64,000 nucleotides of DNA from Epiperipatus broadwayi (lineage: Eukaryota > Onychophora > Udeonychophora > Euonychophora > Peripatidae). The position numbers and the translations under genes were made by a program. The notes below the pieces were generated by a model. The model was not told the DNA's origin, did not search any database, and saw only the letters and a program-made list of their open reading frames with translations. Location: the NCBI GenBank assembly GCA_028023455.1, contig JAQFVV010012495.1, forward strand, positions 3,133,711-3,197,710, given 5' to 3'. The first letter of the stretch is position 1. Each line of letters starts with the position of its first letter. Shown here piece by piece: positions 1 to 11,469 of the stretch.

Positions 1-2385
1 TTATATGACAAAAATATTTAATGAAAATTCTCTTAATTAGCGCTGGTAAGTAAAAAAACGCTTTATTTTCCCCAAGGCAAATACTCTTAAATTCATAAAT
101 AACAAATTACGACGATGGGATTGTATAATAAGATTGAAATAAATTTAATTAATAAAACTAGTAGTAGTTGAAATTTATATATATTTTGAGCAGAGCACAA
201 TTTTAATATTAGAGCATTAAAACTGGGTCATGAAGCAAAAGAAATAATAATATGAAAAAGTTTGCAGTGCTGACATAATAGCAAAGAGCTAAGAGGAAAA
301 GGTAGTGCTTCTGGATGAAAAGCGAAATCTAACACCCCCTTTTCTAGGGCAGTGCTTAAAGAAAATGAATAGGCATGGCGTGGCCCAGACTTTTACTGAT
401 ATAACTGACACGAGAGGCCTTTTTATACAAAGAAAGTGGATATACATAACATGTGCCAAACTTACGGGAATCACCACCAGAGGCATTTTTATACAAAATA
501 AATGCTCATGGAAAGATTAACCATCTTCAGGACAAGGTTTGAGAATAAATCTATGGGTTTGATCTTGTCGCAACCCCCAGATTAGAAGATTAGAAGCACG
601 TAATATATTCACGAAGATATGCTGAATGTCAGTAATGCAGTATGGGTGAATGTCATTAATGACATGAAATATAATTTACTGCTTTAGACAAATAATATGC
701 TATGCAGTTATATATATATAGAGAGAGAGAGATTTCCCTAATACGTTAAGATTTTATTTAGTAAAAGAAACATTAAGATTTACCCCCTTCCCTTTTCTAC
801 TATTTAAAATAAATTTAATCCCACCTTTGTGGATTTTATAACAACTGAGAATATTTAAGTACTGTATTTGATATTTTAAGAGAATATAAAAAAACTAGTA
901 GTTATATAGAAAACAAATAATAAGTCACCCTTTCAGAATTGAATAATAACATTTATAAGATAAATAAGGTTTCAAAGCATTAACTAGCCTAAGTTCTGGA
1001 TTCACCCTGGGTAAAATCCAGATTTAAACAAATAACAATTTTTACACTAAAACATAAACAAAATGTTGATTCATAAAAACAATCTGGTGAGCGTATTAAT
1101 TTATCATACATTATATTTATATGAGGATGTTAATTCACAGAGGTTTATTTAAAAGAAAGAAAAGATTTTAGAAATTCAACTCGTCAGATTGTTTGAGATT
1201 GGCATATTAATAATAAAAGCATACATATAAAATCAAATAATAAATACATATAAATAAATGACAACATCAAAATTAAAGAAAGTTAAAAGCATATGAGAGA
1301 GAATTAAATTTATAGAAATTACTTAAGAGCAAATTACATATTGAAACAAAAACAAAGTTAAATAAGGTATTAGAAGAAATCTTAATAGATGAGTTAGGCT
1401 AGATTTAGTTTGAGGTGACGGTTTGAAAAGTTACCTTGCAATTTTAAGAGTTCATATTTCAAAGTCTGCTCATGCATGGAAATTGTTTCTTAAATAACAG
1501 CAAGCTTTTATTCAGCATTCCACAATTCTCCAGTCAGGCTTTTACTTCATTTTAGGGTCGCAGAATATTATGACAGTGGAAGACGATGACCCAACAGGGC
1601 CGAGAAGGATGGTGGACTTACTACTACATCATTTTCAGTTTCATAATGATGAGTAGTATGTTAACAATACAGTTCTCTCAATAGTAGCATATCTATTGCG
1701 ATGTAAAATCTGGCCATTTTATATTCTGCCCAGGTATTTCTGGAATGCTTTTAATTTCATAGTTTTAACTTAAAATCTAATCTCTGATCTAAAATCTTAA
1801 GTTTCCTTTGTTCATTGTTTTTGAAAGATGCAACTGTAAGATAATATTCCAAAAATAAATTCAAATCTATTTCCAGACTAGAAATAGATTTGACAAAAAT
1901 GTTTATAATAAAAGAAAATTATTAATCTTAATCCCCATTTTAAGTAAAACTTTAATTAAAAATACCTTCCCAAGATTAAAACAATAGTGTTTCCAACCCT
2001 TTAACTATTTTTGGACAATTACCGGTTGCATCTTCCATCGTGGATTTTATAAAATACAGTTTAATAGGGAAAAAGTACTTTAAAAAGAAAAAGTTTTATA
2101 AATGACATATAATAAAATATTTTTAAAAAAATCAAAATTTTGTTAGTATTTTGCTCCTATATATATATTTGAGCTGCACCTATGTACTTTAATAAAAAAA
2201 AAAACTAATAATTAATAAAAAGAAATAATAATTTTAAAATTGTTATTGAAATGTTAAAATTTTATAACTTAGGCACGCATCTCAAATATATACATACATG
2301 ACAAAAGGAACAGGATGGGATATAGGGTTTGAATACATGTTAGTTGGTGGTAACATAAAGCTCAATTTTAAGCTAAGATTGACTG

Positions 2386-2425
<40 letters not shown>

Positions 2426-2455
2426 CATTGTGATTTATTGTATTTATATATACAG
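1..2455. other. Upstream non-coding stretch (probable intron or 5' flank)
   Basis: No recognisable gene. Seen: a GC-richer patch at 299-600 in which the phrase GAGGC-tttttatacaaa occurs twice about 66 bases apart, a short TA/GA tract at 711-730, and a 28-codon open frame with ATG at 1570 and TAG at 1654-1656 that follows an acceptor-like pyrimidine-AG. The sequence just before 2456 is a (TA)n tract. Because the first recognisable exon needs one base from an earlier exon, at least part of this stretch should be intron. Nothing else is recognised. Confidence 0.5.
2388..2422. repeat. (TA)n microsatellite upstream of first visible exon
   Basis: Pure TA dinucleotide run about 34 bases before the 3' splice site of the first recognised exon, so it sits where a branch point and pyrimidine tract would be expected. 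Confidence 0.95.
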
Positions 2456-2559
2456 ATAAAGAAATTGCTGATAAAACATTTACAATTGATGAGGCTTTGG
2501 ATTCATTTGGATTCGGAAAATTTCAGTTCATGGTGATTATTATTATTGGTCTTTTTTCG
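2456..2559 (+). CDS. SV2/SVOP-like MFS transporter, exon a (cytosolic N-end and start of TM1)
   Basis: Coding exon bounded by ...tatacag and gtaaga. Read with one base carried from an earlier exon it gives 35 codons with no stop, including KTFTIDEALDSFGFGKFQF followed by the hydrophobic MVIIIIGLFS. The pattern T(F)-x-(I/V)-(D/E)-(E/D)A-(x)4-GFGKFQ immediately before TM1 is characteristic of synaptic-vesicle-2-related proteins (SVOP, SV2) in the SLC22-like branch of the major facilitator superfamily. The exon ends in phase 0 and joins in frame to the exon at 8601. The initiating ATG is not visible, so the first exon lies upstream or is unrecognised. SV2-related proteins are membrane proteins, several on synaptic vesicles. 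The substrate cannot be inferred here, nor can SVOP be told from SVOPL or SV2 paralogues. Confidence 0.85.
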
Positions 2560-2970
2560 GTAAGAATAAAATTGTTTATGCATGCATGTATTTTGTATAT
2601 ACATTGTTTTAAAAAGGTTATCATAGTTCTGTCACTAAATATAACAAAGTAATTGCAATAAGTAATTTTGCATTACACTGAGAAATATTGAAAACATTAA
2701 GTACAAGCACAATGCATTTCCTGTACTGAATATTCTGTCAATATTCAAAGTAAAAGTGGAGTATGGTATTATGCATTTAAGTGAACCTATGTTTCAGAAT
2801 GTAGGCATTAAGTTCACTGGAATATGTTTGGGCATTTTCCTGAAGATTTGTGATGATGGTACATCAGATGTGATAATATGTTGGTCTATTTCCATCATAT
2901 ATCAGTCTGAATGTACAAAAAATTTTAAACTTTTCAAATACAAACAACTACAAATATACAACATAGGTCA

Positions 2971-3300
2971 ATAATTATACAATGTTTCCAGTAGTATTAC
3001 TATCCACTCTCCTTCAGGTGTCGCTAGCCTGATCGGTGATAGAATTAGCATAGTAGATGAACTTATGCCTTTAGATTCTCAAATATTGAATTCCAAGGCA
3101 AGCCCTCTAACCATCTTAGCTATTGCCTTTAACAGAATAGTTCAGTTAGTTAGAGAACACTTGCCTTGAAATTCTGTATTTGAGAATCTAAAGGTGTAAG
3201 TTCAACCCTGGTCAGACCACCAAGACCTGAAGATGAGTGGAGAATATTACTATTCAAAATATTGTGTAATTGCTAGCCTGTATTGCCTATTTGTGTGTTA
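2971..3300. repeat. Inverted pair of tRNA-derived SINE copies
   Basis: Left arm 2971-3125 (minus) and right arm 3126-3300 (plus) are inverted copies of about 150 bases; for example the phrase ctttagattctcaaat near 3069 is repeated reverse-complemented near 3180. In the right arm a tRNA-like head is visible: an A-box-like TTCAGTTAGTTAGAG at 3141-3155 and a B-box-like AAGTTCAACCC at 3198-3208. It is followed by a body (GGTCAGACCACC, CCTGAAGATGAG, AATATTACTATTCAAAATA) shared with the copy at 28580-28790. The pair can fold into a hairpin. Confidence 0.75.
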
Positions 3301-4861
3301 TTTTTAACAAGTTATTTGTATTTGAAAATGTGAATAAAATGTTCTATTCATTCAACTTTCATTGATAGATCATGGAAATAGTCCAACATATTATCGTATT
3401 TGTTGATGTTTTAAAACGTAAAGAAGTACATATGGTTTGCATTAAACGTAATGGGAGGGCAAGTAAAAGTGATGAGACTTTGTTCATCAATATTGTAGAA
3501 TCAGTAGTGAATAAAACATATTATAGTTTATGTTAGGCACATTTAGGAACATGTCACTTAAATATATAATTTTGTAATTCTTTTTTGTTTTGAATAGTTG
3601 TCATTGATAAGAATACTGAATAATGAAAATGTATTAAGATTGTGTTTAATATTTTCAGTACCTTCTCTGTGAAAGAAGCATTATTAGTACAATCTTTATA
3701 TATAATTTTTTTATTAAAAAATCACATTATTTTACAACAATATGACTCACCTTCATTAAGAAATGCAAAGTCCTTTCAGTTATTTTTAGAGTTATCTTCT
3801 ACTAGAAAGCTTTTAAATTTGGCAAAAGCAAATGCCATCTCTTAATTCACCGAAATCCACTTAATCAAAGCATATGTAAATATATAAAATATCCTTCAAA
3901 GATTTATTACAGTAATAAAATACTAAAATATTAATGGTGATATGAAAAGTTTTTTTCTTGTCTTCTGCTAATTGTAATGTATATATGATAAGGTTAAAGT
4001 GATTAATCGGTTTGTATTAATAATTACCGGTTAATAACCAAATAAGGACAATCAAAGTGATTAATTTTAAAATGTATATGACATCCATCGTAGTTATTAA
4101 TAATTCTCAATTATCACTAATAAATTTAATAAATTTCAATACGCTAGGAAAGAAAGAGTCATATCATTGTTGTGTTCTCGCTAAACATTCGCTTAGTACT
4201 GATTACTTAGTTATAGAAATAGATTGTTTTGTATTTATGTCTATCCTAGTGTGACTAGACATTGCTTTTGCATTTTCATTAATTTTACGTTATTCATAAG
4301 TATAATGGAAGATTTAAACACAACGAAGAAATGATTTAATGATCAAATGAATAATTTGAAATGATAAAAGAAAAAAAAAACACCAGTTATTTACAAGAGA
4401 AGAGTACTATTCATTGTTCTTAAAAGCTAAAGAAAACAAGAAAAGATTTCCAGCAAATCACCTGCAGAATACCAAAAGTTATCGAGATACGATATTATAC
4501 AAATCTGAAATGTTGAAAAACTCATCGTACCAATTAAAAATGAATATTTTTATCATAATTTGATAAATATCACAACAATAAATAAAAAAACCACTAAATA
4601 ATAAAATAATAAATAACAAATAATATTATACAATATATTTTTATTACAGTGACCAGACTTCACTGGCAATTATTAATAATAACGTGTCAAGGTGATTTAT
4701 ATGTACTATTTATCACTTTGACCAACTGGTAATTACTAATAACAACCAGTAATTATTAATACTTACCAGATTTATTACAATAACCGTAAAATTTAACAAA
4801 TAAATATTTTCCACATTTAAAAATAAAGATTATTCATTGAGCATGCTTGTAATCTAAGGTC

Positions 4862-5391
4862 AGAGTCAGAATCAAAGTACTCAAAATCTGCAGCATGCAT
4901 TGGGTGATTTCAATAAAGTGGGCGTTATGTAAATGATTCATTTAAATATTCCACCTTTCGGAAAATGGAATACTATTTTCTTTTTTATTGATAATGTGGG
5001 GGTTGTTAGAGATGAACCACACCTCTTTTTTTTGCATTTTTTGTCATCATGTTTTTACTAGGTCAAAAATGTGTGGTATTCCTGCTCATGCTTAAGAAAA
5101 AATGATTATACTCAGATTTATTCATAATGCATTTATATATGTACTTATGTTGTGCAATCCTAGTGGCAGCAAAAAAAATGAACATTATGTGTTGATGAAC
5201 ATGATGACAGAAAATGCATAATAAAGGAGATGTGGTTCATTACTAACAACCCCCACAATATTAACAAAAAAGAAAATAGTGTTCCATTATCCAAAAAGTG
5301 GAATATTTAAAATAATCATTTGCATAATGCCCACATTATTTAAATCTCAAAATACATTATGCTGACTATGAGTGTGATGATTTTGACTCTA
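4862..5391. repeat. Foldback (inverted repeat), unknown family
   Basis: Left arm 4862-5051 and right arm 5200-5391 are imperfect reverse complements: 'tattccacctttcggaaaatgga' on the left matches 'tccattatccaaaaagtggaata' on the right, and 'gtgggggttgttag' matches 'ctaacaacccccac'. The spacer is about 150 bases. No coding similarity is recognised. It lies directly before a PLE foldback and could be a MITE or an eroded PLE end. Confidence 0.75.
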
Positions 5392-5711
5392 GTGGTCAAA
5401 AACATGCACAGTAAGTTTTAAAGAGCTTAATCTTTTCATTTTAAAAGTTAAAATGTTATATATATATATAAGACATATTTTGTGGGTTCATCCGTGTTAA
5501 AAAAAATTAATTATTGATATTCCGACGTTTTGACTTAGTCACACAAGTCATTCACTGGGTGGTAAAAGGTAGAAAGATGGTTGTAAAGGCGCTACAATCA
5601 CTGATTTGAATAAACGTTAAAGTTCCACCAATAGCAAAAATGTTAAATTTAAGAATGTTTTTTTTTTTTTTTTAAATCTTTCCAAATAGAAGGAAGTTTG
5701 CATGTATCATC

Positions 5712-5927
5712 TCACTTATTTTTACAATCTGGCCTTTTAAGTATCTCAATGGCTTCTCTAATTTTGCACTGGTAGAGATTATCACATCTGGATATGATCC
5801 TGGTACTAGAAAAATCAATTTTATGACCTGAATCTATAGTATGGAGTGAGACTGCTGATGATGATGAGTGTTGTTTAACTACATTAGCATGCTCATCTCT
5901 CCTAACCCTGATGCAACAATTACTCAT
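5712..5927 (-). pseudogene. PLE-A GIY-YIG endonuclease C-terminal fragment
   Basis: The 71-codon open frame reads through RVRRDEHANVVKQH, HTIDSGHKIDF and KIREAIEILKRPDC. It aligns by eye with residues 190-250 of the frame at 53078-53899, so it is the second half of a GIY-YIG nuclease domain. The catalytic first half, with the conserved YIG, is partly visible just upstream in the same strand (ASYIGMS) but begins at a junction. A TGA directly after ..CKNK ends the frame where the better copy continues RDDTCK. Not functional. Confidence 0.85.
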
Positions 5928-6434
5928 ACCTATGTAAGAAGCTTTACAATTTTTGCATGAGATTTGATAAACACCATGAGTTCAAAAGGGATTGAATCCT
6001 TAGACTTGGTTATTATATTGCTGATCTTTTGATGAGTAGAAAATGCTGTATCTACATTATAGCATTTTAATATATGTCCAATACTGTCTGTAGTGTGTTA
6101 GGAGAGATGAGCATGCTAATGCAGTTAAGCAACACTCACCATCATCACTCTCACTCCATACTATAGATTCAGGTCATAAAATTGATTTTTCTAGTACCAG
6201 GATCATATCCAGATGTGATAATCTCTACCATTGCAAAATTAGAGAAGCCATTGAGATACTTAAAAGACCATATTATATCAATAAGTGAGATGATACATGC
6301 AAATTTCCTCCTATTTGGAAATATTTTTTTAAAAAACATTCTTAAATTTAACATTTTTGCTATTGGTAGAACTTTAACGTTTATTGAAATCAGTGATTGT
6401 AGCGCCTCTACAACCATCTTTCTACCTTTTACTA

Positions 6435-6480
6435 CCCAGTGGATGACTTGTGTGGCCAAGTTGAAATGTCTGAATATCAA
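6435..6480 (+). ncRNA. Hammerhead-like remnant in PLE-A 3' end
   Basis: GTGGATGA is followed by CTTG-tgtggc-CAAG and TTGAAATGTC. The 4-bp hairpin CTTG/CAAG sits where hammerhead stem II would be, and the left arm of the same element keeps AAGTCAAAACGTC, close to the expected GAAAC-GTC. The first core box (CTGANGA) is degenerate. PLEs are known to carry hammerhead motifs in their terminal repeats; this is a decayed version, probably inactive. Confidence 0.45.
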
Positions 6481-6773
6481 TAATTAAATTTTTTTAACAT
6501 GGATGAACCCGCAAAATATGTGTTTTATATATGCAGCCCATGAAAATCTTCATTTCAACATATATATATTAATGATTATAATAATCTTACAAACAATTAT
6601 TATAAAATAAAACTATTATTAGTTATTCTCATAACTTGGTGGAAGTAAGCATTTAATTCTATCTATTTAAAAGATTTTCAATTGAAAGTGATTATGAAAA
6701 GAGCTGAAAGCATTTTTGCACTTTGTAACAATTATTTTATACTAATCCATTAATCTCTAATATAAATTTTATT

Positions 6774-6875
<102 letters not shown>

Positions 6876-8600
6876 AGAAATAAATAGAAATGTCTAAAAA
6901 GGTGTTTATATTTCTGTGTAAAATAATTGGTAAATAGTCTAAGCTATGAAAGTGAAGGGTAATATTCTTAGAATAGTTGTCATATGAGTCTTGATGTGTG
7001 ATCATAACAATAAAACCATGATTGTAATATGATGCAGTCTCAAATTAGTATAAAAAACTAATAATCAAATTGGTTTTATTTCTAGTAAGGATTTCATAAG
7101 AAGGTTGAATGTTAGAAATGACAATTTGGAACCACGATCTATGGAGTTTATTCTTTTGAGTTCTTTCCTTACCATTGCAATAACTCACATACAGAAACAC
7201 CACGCCCTTGTAAGCATTGAATCTATGAGTTGCCTTTAACATTTAATGGCTTTATTTTCATTTAAAAAATTGATATACCATTGTATGTACAATTTTATGT
7301 TGTGAAAGCTGAAAAAAGATCTCTTAACCTTTTTACATTACCTGTTTGCATATCTCCTGGTGGCCATTTGAATTAAATGTTTAACTTTTTTTAATAAGTA
7401 AATTTAATGAGAATTATATTTTCATCTTTATAATGTTATTTCTTAGAAATAGAAGTCTAATAATAAAAGATTATACTTGAAAATATTTTAACTTCACAAA
7501 TTTAGAAACATGTAATGGTGTAAATACATAAACAAAACATGAGCCCTTATTTCACAACTGCTGATAAAATGTATTTGAAATAAAATAAAAGTTATTTTGA
7601 ACTCCATTTCTAATGGGGAAACAAATTTTGTAATAAAGGCATAAAGTAATAAAATTATTCTTTACAATTAAAATTTCAGTTATAATTATTTAAACATGTT
7701 GAAAATTAACAGCTAGGAAGAATACAGAGGCATTCTTGTTTCAGCCAATATCAACTTCCTGTTTTATTTAAATATTTTTGAATACAATCTGAGTCTAAAT
7801 GTCATATTATTTTTAAAAAAATAAATATTTTAAACATATTTTGCAAAAATAATCATAAATATAGACATTTATGGCTTTTGTTTTTAAAATTTGAATTATA
7901 GATAAACACATGCAAGTTTGGTAATTACTTTGAGAGCATAGAAGCTGATAAACATTAACTTTTGTATAAAAATTTCTATATAATACTGCCATCTTGAATT
8001 TTTTTGAAATTAATAAATCAACCTTATATATTTCTTAGTTTCAGTTTTAAACATCAAATAAAAGCAAAACATGCAAACTAAAACTACAGATAGCCATACA
8101 AAAGTAAATTTAAGTGGACATGACCACAGTGCAATTATTTGGAGCAAACAAATATAATACAGAAAGGTAAAGGAGTATTATATAAAAAGAAGTCCCCTTC
8201 GTTTGTGACCAGATAACAGTTGATTAACTTTTAAGAAATTATTTTTACCGAGACATTTTAAAACAAATAAATAAAATCAATTGAAACTTTTAGATAAATA
8301 CTGATAACTATTAAATCTTTATACTATGACATTATTCAATTTAAGTCATAATTTACATTAGCTGGTCAATATGCTAGGTAATTTTGCAGAAAAAAATTTC
8401 AGTTCATCATTTAATTAAAATTAATGACATCATTCTGCCATTTGGATGTTCAAATGTTACATGACCTCTGAAGCAACGATTAATTATATTTCATATGTTT
8501 TTTTTGTTCATGTTATTTTGTTTTAAATTAATTTTTATTATTTACATTTATTAGTTATTTTCTGGTAAGTATTGAATGTAAACATTACATCTTGTTTTAG

Positions 8601-8699
8601 TTTGCAGAAATGTACGAAATGTCAATGGTTACAGTTATAATGCCTGCAATTGGTTGTTCTTGGAAACTCAAGGATTGGGAAGTAGCTCTTATTTCGTCG
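8601..8699 (+). CDS. SV2/SVOP-like MFS transporter, exon b (rest of TM1)
   Basis: The 99-base exon lies between acceptor cttgttttag and donor gtaata and has exactly 33 codons in phase 0. It encodes FAEMYEMSMVTVIMPAI, completing TM1, then GCSWKLKDWEVALISS. The family pattern is an acidic residue followed by MEM within TM1, then C-x-W-x-L-x-x-W-(E/Q)-(V/A)-A-L before TM2; the cysteine, both tryptophans and the xVAL are all present here. The join LFS|FAEMYEM is seamless with exon a. The frame is uninterrupted and the codon use is ordinary for this AT-rich region, which argues for a live gene rather than a pseudogene. Confidence 0.88.
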
Positions 8700-9364
8700 G
8701 TAATAAGATAATTTTGATTACAAACACAATATATATTAATTTTGATTAAGTTAAATTGCCTCATATAATTTCTACTCTTTAATATAATTACATACCAGCT
8801 TAATTTTAAAACAAATTATTTACTAGATAAGCATATAATTATTGTTAAAAGGAGGTTGCCTTGACAACAGCTTGAAATTGTCGATTATTATTAATATTGG
8901 GATTGTCTAATTGTTGGCTGGTTTTATTTAAATTTGTATATATATATATATAAGCAAGCATATATTATGTGAGTATGAGTTAAAAACATTAAAATATATC
9001 TGTAATAGATGTATTAAAAACTTTCATTCCACTCTGCTTCTTGAAATACTTGAATAAAACCAACCAATGTTATAAGTGAAAAACTTTGACACTTGTAAGC
9101 CAAGATGTAATATTTAATTATTAATAAATGGTTGATATATGATTAATACAGTGTAAAACATTGTAACCCGGGCCAAATAAGAGTACTGGATCAGAAGAAC
9201 ATACATTTGGAAGATTATTTGTCTTTTCATGTATCTTTATTCATCTGTTTCAAGAATATTTTGTGAAGCGGAAATTTTAAATACATCTATAAAAGATATT
9301 ACTTGTGGAAAAAGAAATATAAAATTGAATTATTACACACACACTCACAAATATATATATATAT

Positions 9365-9840
9365 AATAATTCAAACAAATATATTTAACACAGTATTCAA
9401 AATTAAATAATCTATTCTTTACCAGTACTTTCAATTGTTTCACTGACAATCTTTATCAACTGTTAATACAAACATACAAAAAATAAAAACTTGCATTACC
9501 CATCATTCAATCTATTCAAATTTCCCACAATTCTGTTGTCTTTATATTAGCCGATTGTTTATTCATCAAACCACCTCTATTCCTAGATATCATCATAGCC
9601 TCTTTAATTTTACGTTTTTCACTACACCTTTCAATTTGAATAAACAATCGGCTAATATAAAGACAACAGAATTGTGGGAAATTTGAATAGATTGAATGAT
9701 GGGTAATGCAAGTTTTTATTTTTTGTACGTTTGTATTAACAGTTGATAAAGATTGTCAGTGAAACAATTGAAAGTACTTCTGGTAAAGAATAGATTATTT
9801 AATTTTGAATACTGTGTTAAATATATTTGTTTGAATTATT
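9365..9840. mobile_element. Penelope-like element PLE-C, 3'-end foldback
   Basis: Left arm 9365-9563 and right arm 9639-9840 are near-perfect reverse complements of about 200 bases; the 75-base spacer is not duplicated. Read on the minus strand, spacer plus left arm encode CSEKRKIKEAMMISRNRGG followed by NKQSANIKTTELWEI and a stop (9513-9638). The pattern (R)-K-I-K-E-A-(x)2-I-x-R-N ending in an LW motif is the C-terminus of the PLE GIY-YIG protein. The arms are therefore the 3' terminus, and a second 3' terminus has been attached in opposite orientation at the truncation point. High arm identity suggests a fairly young insertion or conversion between the arms. Confidence 0.85.
9738..9795 (+). 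ncRNA. Hammerhead-like motif in PLE-C 3' end
   Basis: TTGATAA (degenerate CTGATGA box) is followed by an ATTGT-cagtga-ACAAT hairpin and then TGAAAGTACTT, where GAAA and the palindrome AGTACT match core box 2 and a minimal stem III. Bases before the first box (TTAACAG) pair with those after the expected cleavage site (CTGGTAA) with one mismatch. The left arm lacks three bases at the cleavage site. The two altered bases of box 1 make activity unlikely. Confidence 0.4.
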
Positions 9841-9999
9841 ATTATATAATTTAAAAATACAGACATTTAATGGTTGTAGTTATTTATATATATATATATA
9901 TACCTACGTTATAATCTGAATTATAAAATAATGTCACATTATATATGATTTGCTTTTTTTCTTATTATAATTTTACCTTTAAGGTTTTGGCTATGCTGA

Positions 10000-10260
10000 G
10001 GCTATTAATATATGGTAGATCTGAATTTGGTTCAGCGCCATATAGCTATTTAGGTTAGATAGCTGGAGTAAAAGACATTTTGATGTCCGAAAACTATTTA
10101 AATATTACGTATGAAATAAGTGCTGGGTTTTGAATTGATATTTTGGATCTAGTGTCTGAATATTCTAGCTCTTCACAGAGGTGAGTCATAAGCTCGAAAC
10201 CAATTGGTCTGGAGATAGGAATCTTCCGGATAGAGATTCTCTGTATTACATTAATCTGAA
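10000..10260 (+). repeat. Degenerate hammerhead-type dispersed repeat
   Basis: Contains the two signature blocks of the array at 33948-35441: 'gaatttggttcagcgccatat' (compare 'gaactgagttcagacccatat') and, further on, the hammerhead block at 10158-10222. Overall similarity is low outside these blocks, so it is an old single unit. No coding content. Confidence 0.55.
10158..10222 (+). ncRNA. Decayed type I hammerhead motif
   Basis: GAG-tcataa-GCTC forms stem II, followed by GAAA. The sequence ACCAATTGGT is a perfect 10-base palindrome acting as stem III, and the next base C is the expected cleavage position. Stem I pairs CTCTTCA with TGGAGA, including a G-U. Box 1 is damaged (CAGAGG instead of CTGANGA), so this copy should be inactive. 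Confidence 0.5.
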
Positions 10261-11469
10261 TTATTTATTTTATATATATATATAACTGAAGTTCAGTATC
10301 TGGGCAAGGGATAATCTCTAGTTTAGTAAATGATTAATAATAATCATTACGGTGTTTATCTTTTGTGTTTAATGTGAAAATTGTGAATATAAAAAGTTTG
10401 ATAATAGTAAATTAAATATATGTAAAATTATATATATATATATATATATAACAAATCACTATATTTAATTCTACTATTTTCAAAATATCAATAAATAAAT
10501 AAGTAAAAGCTATAGCCCGCTTTAGGATGGGAATCATGTAAATTTTCTATAGCTTATATATATTTATTTTTATATAGATATTTTGAAAATAATAGAACAA
10601 ATTTGGTGTTTTGTGTTACTATCTTATAACATCATCATTATATTAAAACATTACTGATCAGCTCCCTAATGAAGATCTCTCAAAACGTAATTCGGTTTTT
10701 CCAAACACTAATGTCTATTTTCCATAACGCATCAGTTAACTTCCTTATGACATGCACACATCTCATATATGGTCACTTCTATGCCTTTTGCAGTCTTTTA
10801 AAATTCATTAACTATTTTATCTATCCATCTATTATCATCTCTTTTATAACTATGTCTAGCCCAGTTTCATTTCAGTTTCTTAATTATTTTTATGATGTCA
10901 GTGATAACTATTTATTTTCTTCCATATGTATTTCTTTTTGATCTGCTGTTGTCATTCTAATAACATCTCTCTGTATTTTATTGAGTGATCTGAAGTCTGT
11001 GAATTGCTCTTTGTTAACTAAGATCTGATAGAACAAATCAATTAAAAACTTTTCCTTTTACATACATAGGTATCATTCCTTTTAATATTTTTTTCTCCTG
11101 AAAACACTTCGTCCAAGATTAATTTTATGTCCAATGTCATCCATTGTGGTTCAAACTTTATTAATACTATTTACCAAGATGTGTTGTAGTTGTCAACTTC
11201 TTCGAAAATTTATGGTTAATTATCAGTCATTAGTTAATTCTTCTAAGAAAATCTATTGAACATTAATTTAGTCTTTAGCTTTTATGTTTAGTCCTACTTT
11301 CTTATTTTCATCTGATAGTTCTTGAAACATTTTCTGAATCACATAATTTGCAAAATCTAGATTATGTAAATGATATCTTTTGTTCCATTAGCTTCCCATT
11401 CTAATCCATAAAATAATTTTTGTAAGACGTTTGAACTACATAATCATCATATCATCATCTTTTTTTAAT

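Larger units (their letters stand above)
5471..6524. mobile_element. Penelope-like element PLE-A, copy 1 (3'-end foldback)
   Basis: Minus-strand arm 5471-6090 and plus-strand arm 6089-6524 are both the 3' part of one Penelope-like retroelement, placed head to head so that a 3' end points outwards on each side (tttgtgggttcatcc at the left, ggatgaacccgcaaaa at the right). Each arm encodes the tail of the GIY-YIG endonuclease domain (RRDEHAN, DSGHKIDF, KIREAIEILKRP, PIWK). The minus arm holds a 71-codon open frame (5712-5927); the plus arm is shifted out of frame. Both arms carry TGA where copy 2 has CGA. The junction near 6090 joins the linker region of one arm to the middle of the GIY-YIG domain of the other. 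PLEs retrotranspose with a reverse transcriptase plus a GIY-YIG endonuclease; this copy is dead. Confidence 0.9.

Noticed and set aside
3141-3210. tRNA gene
   Set aside because: A- and B-box-like motifs are present but the arms do not pair into a cloverleaf and the sequence continues into a SINE body.
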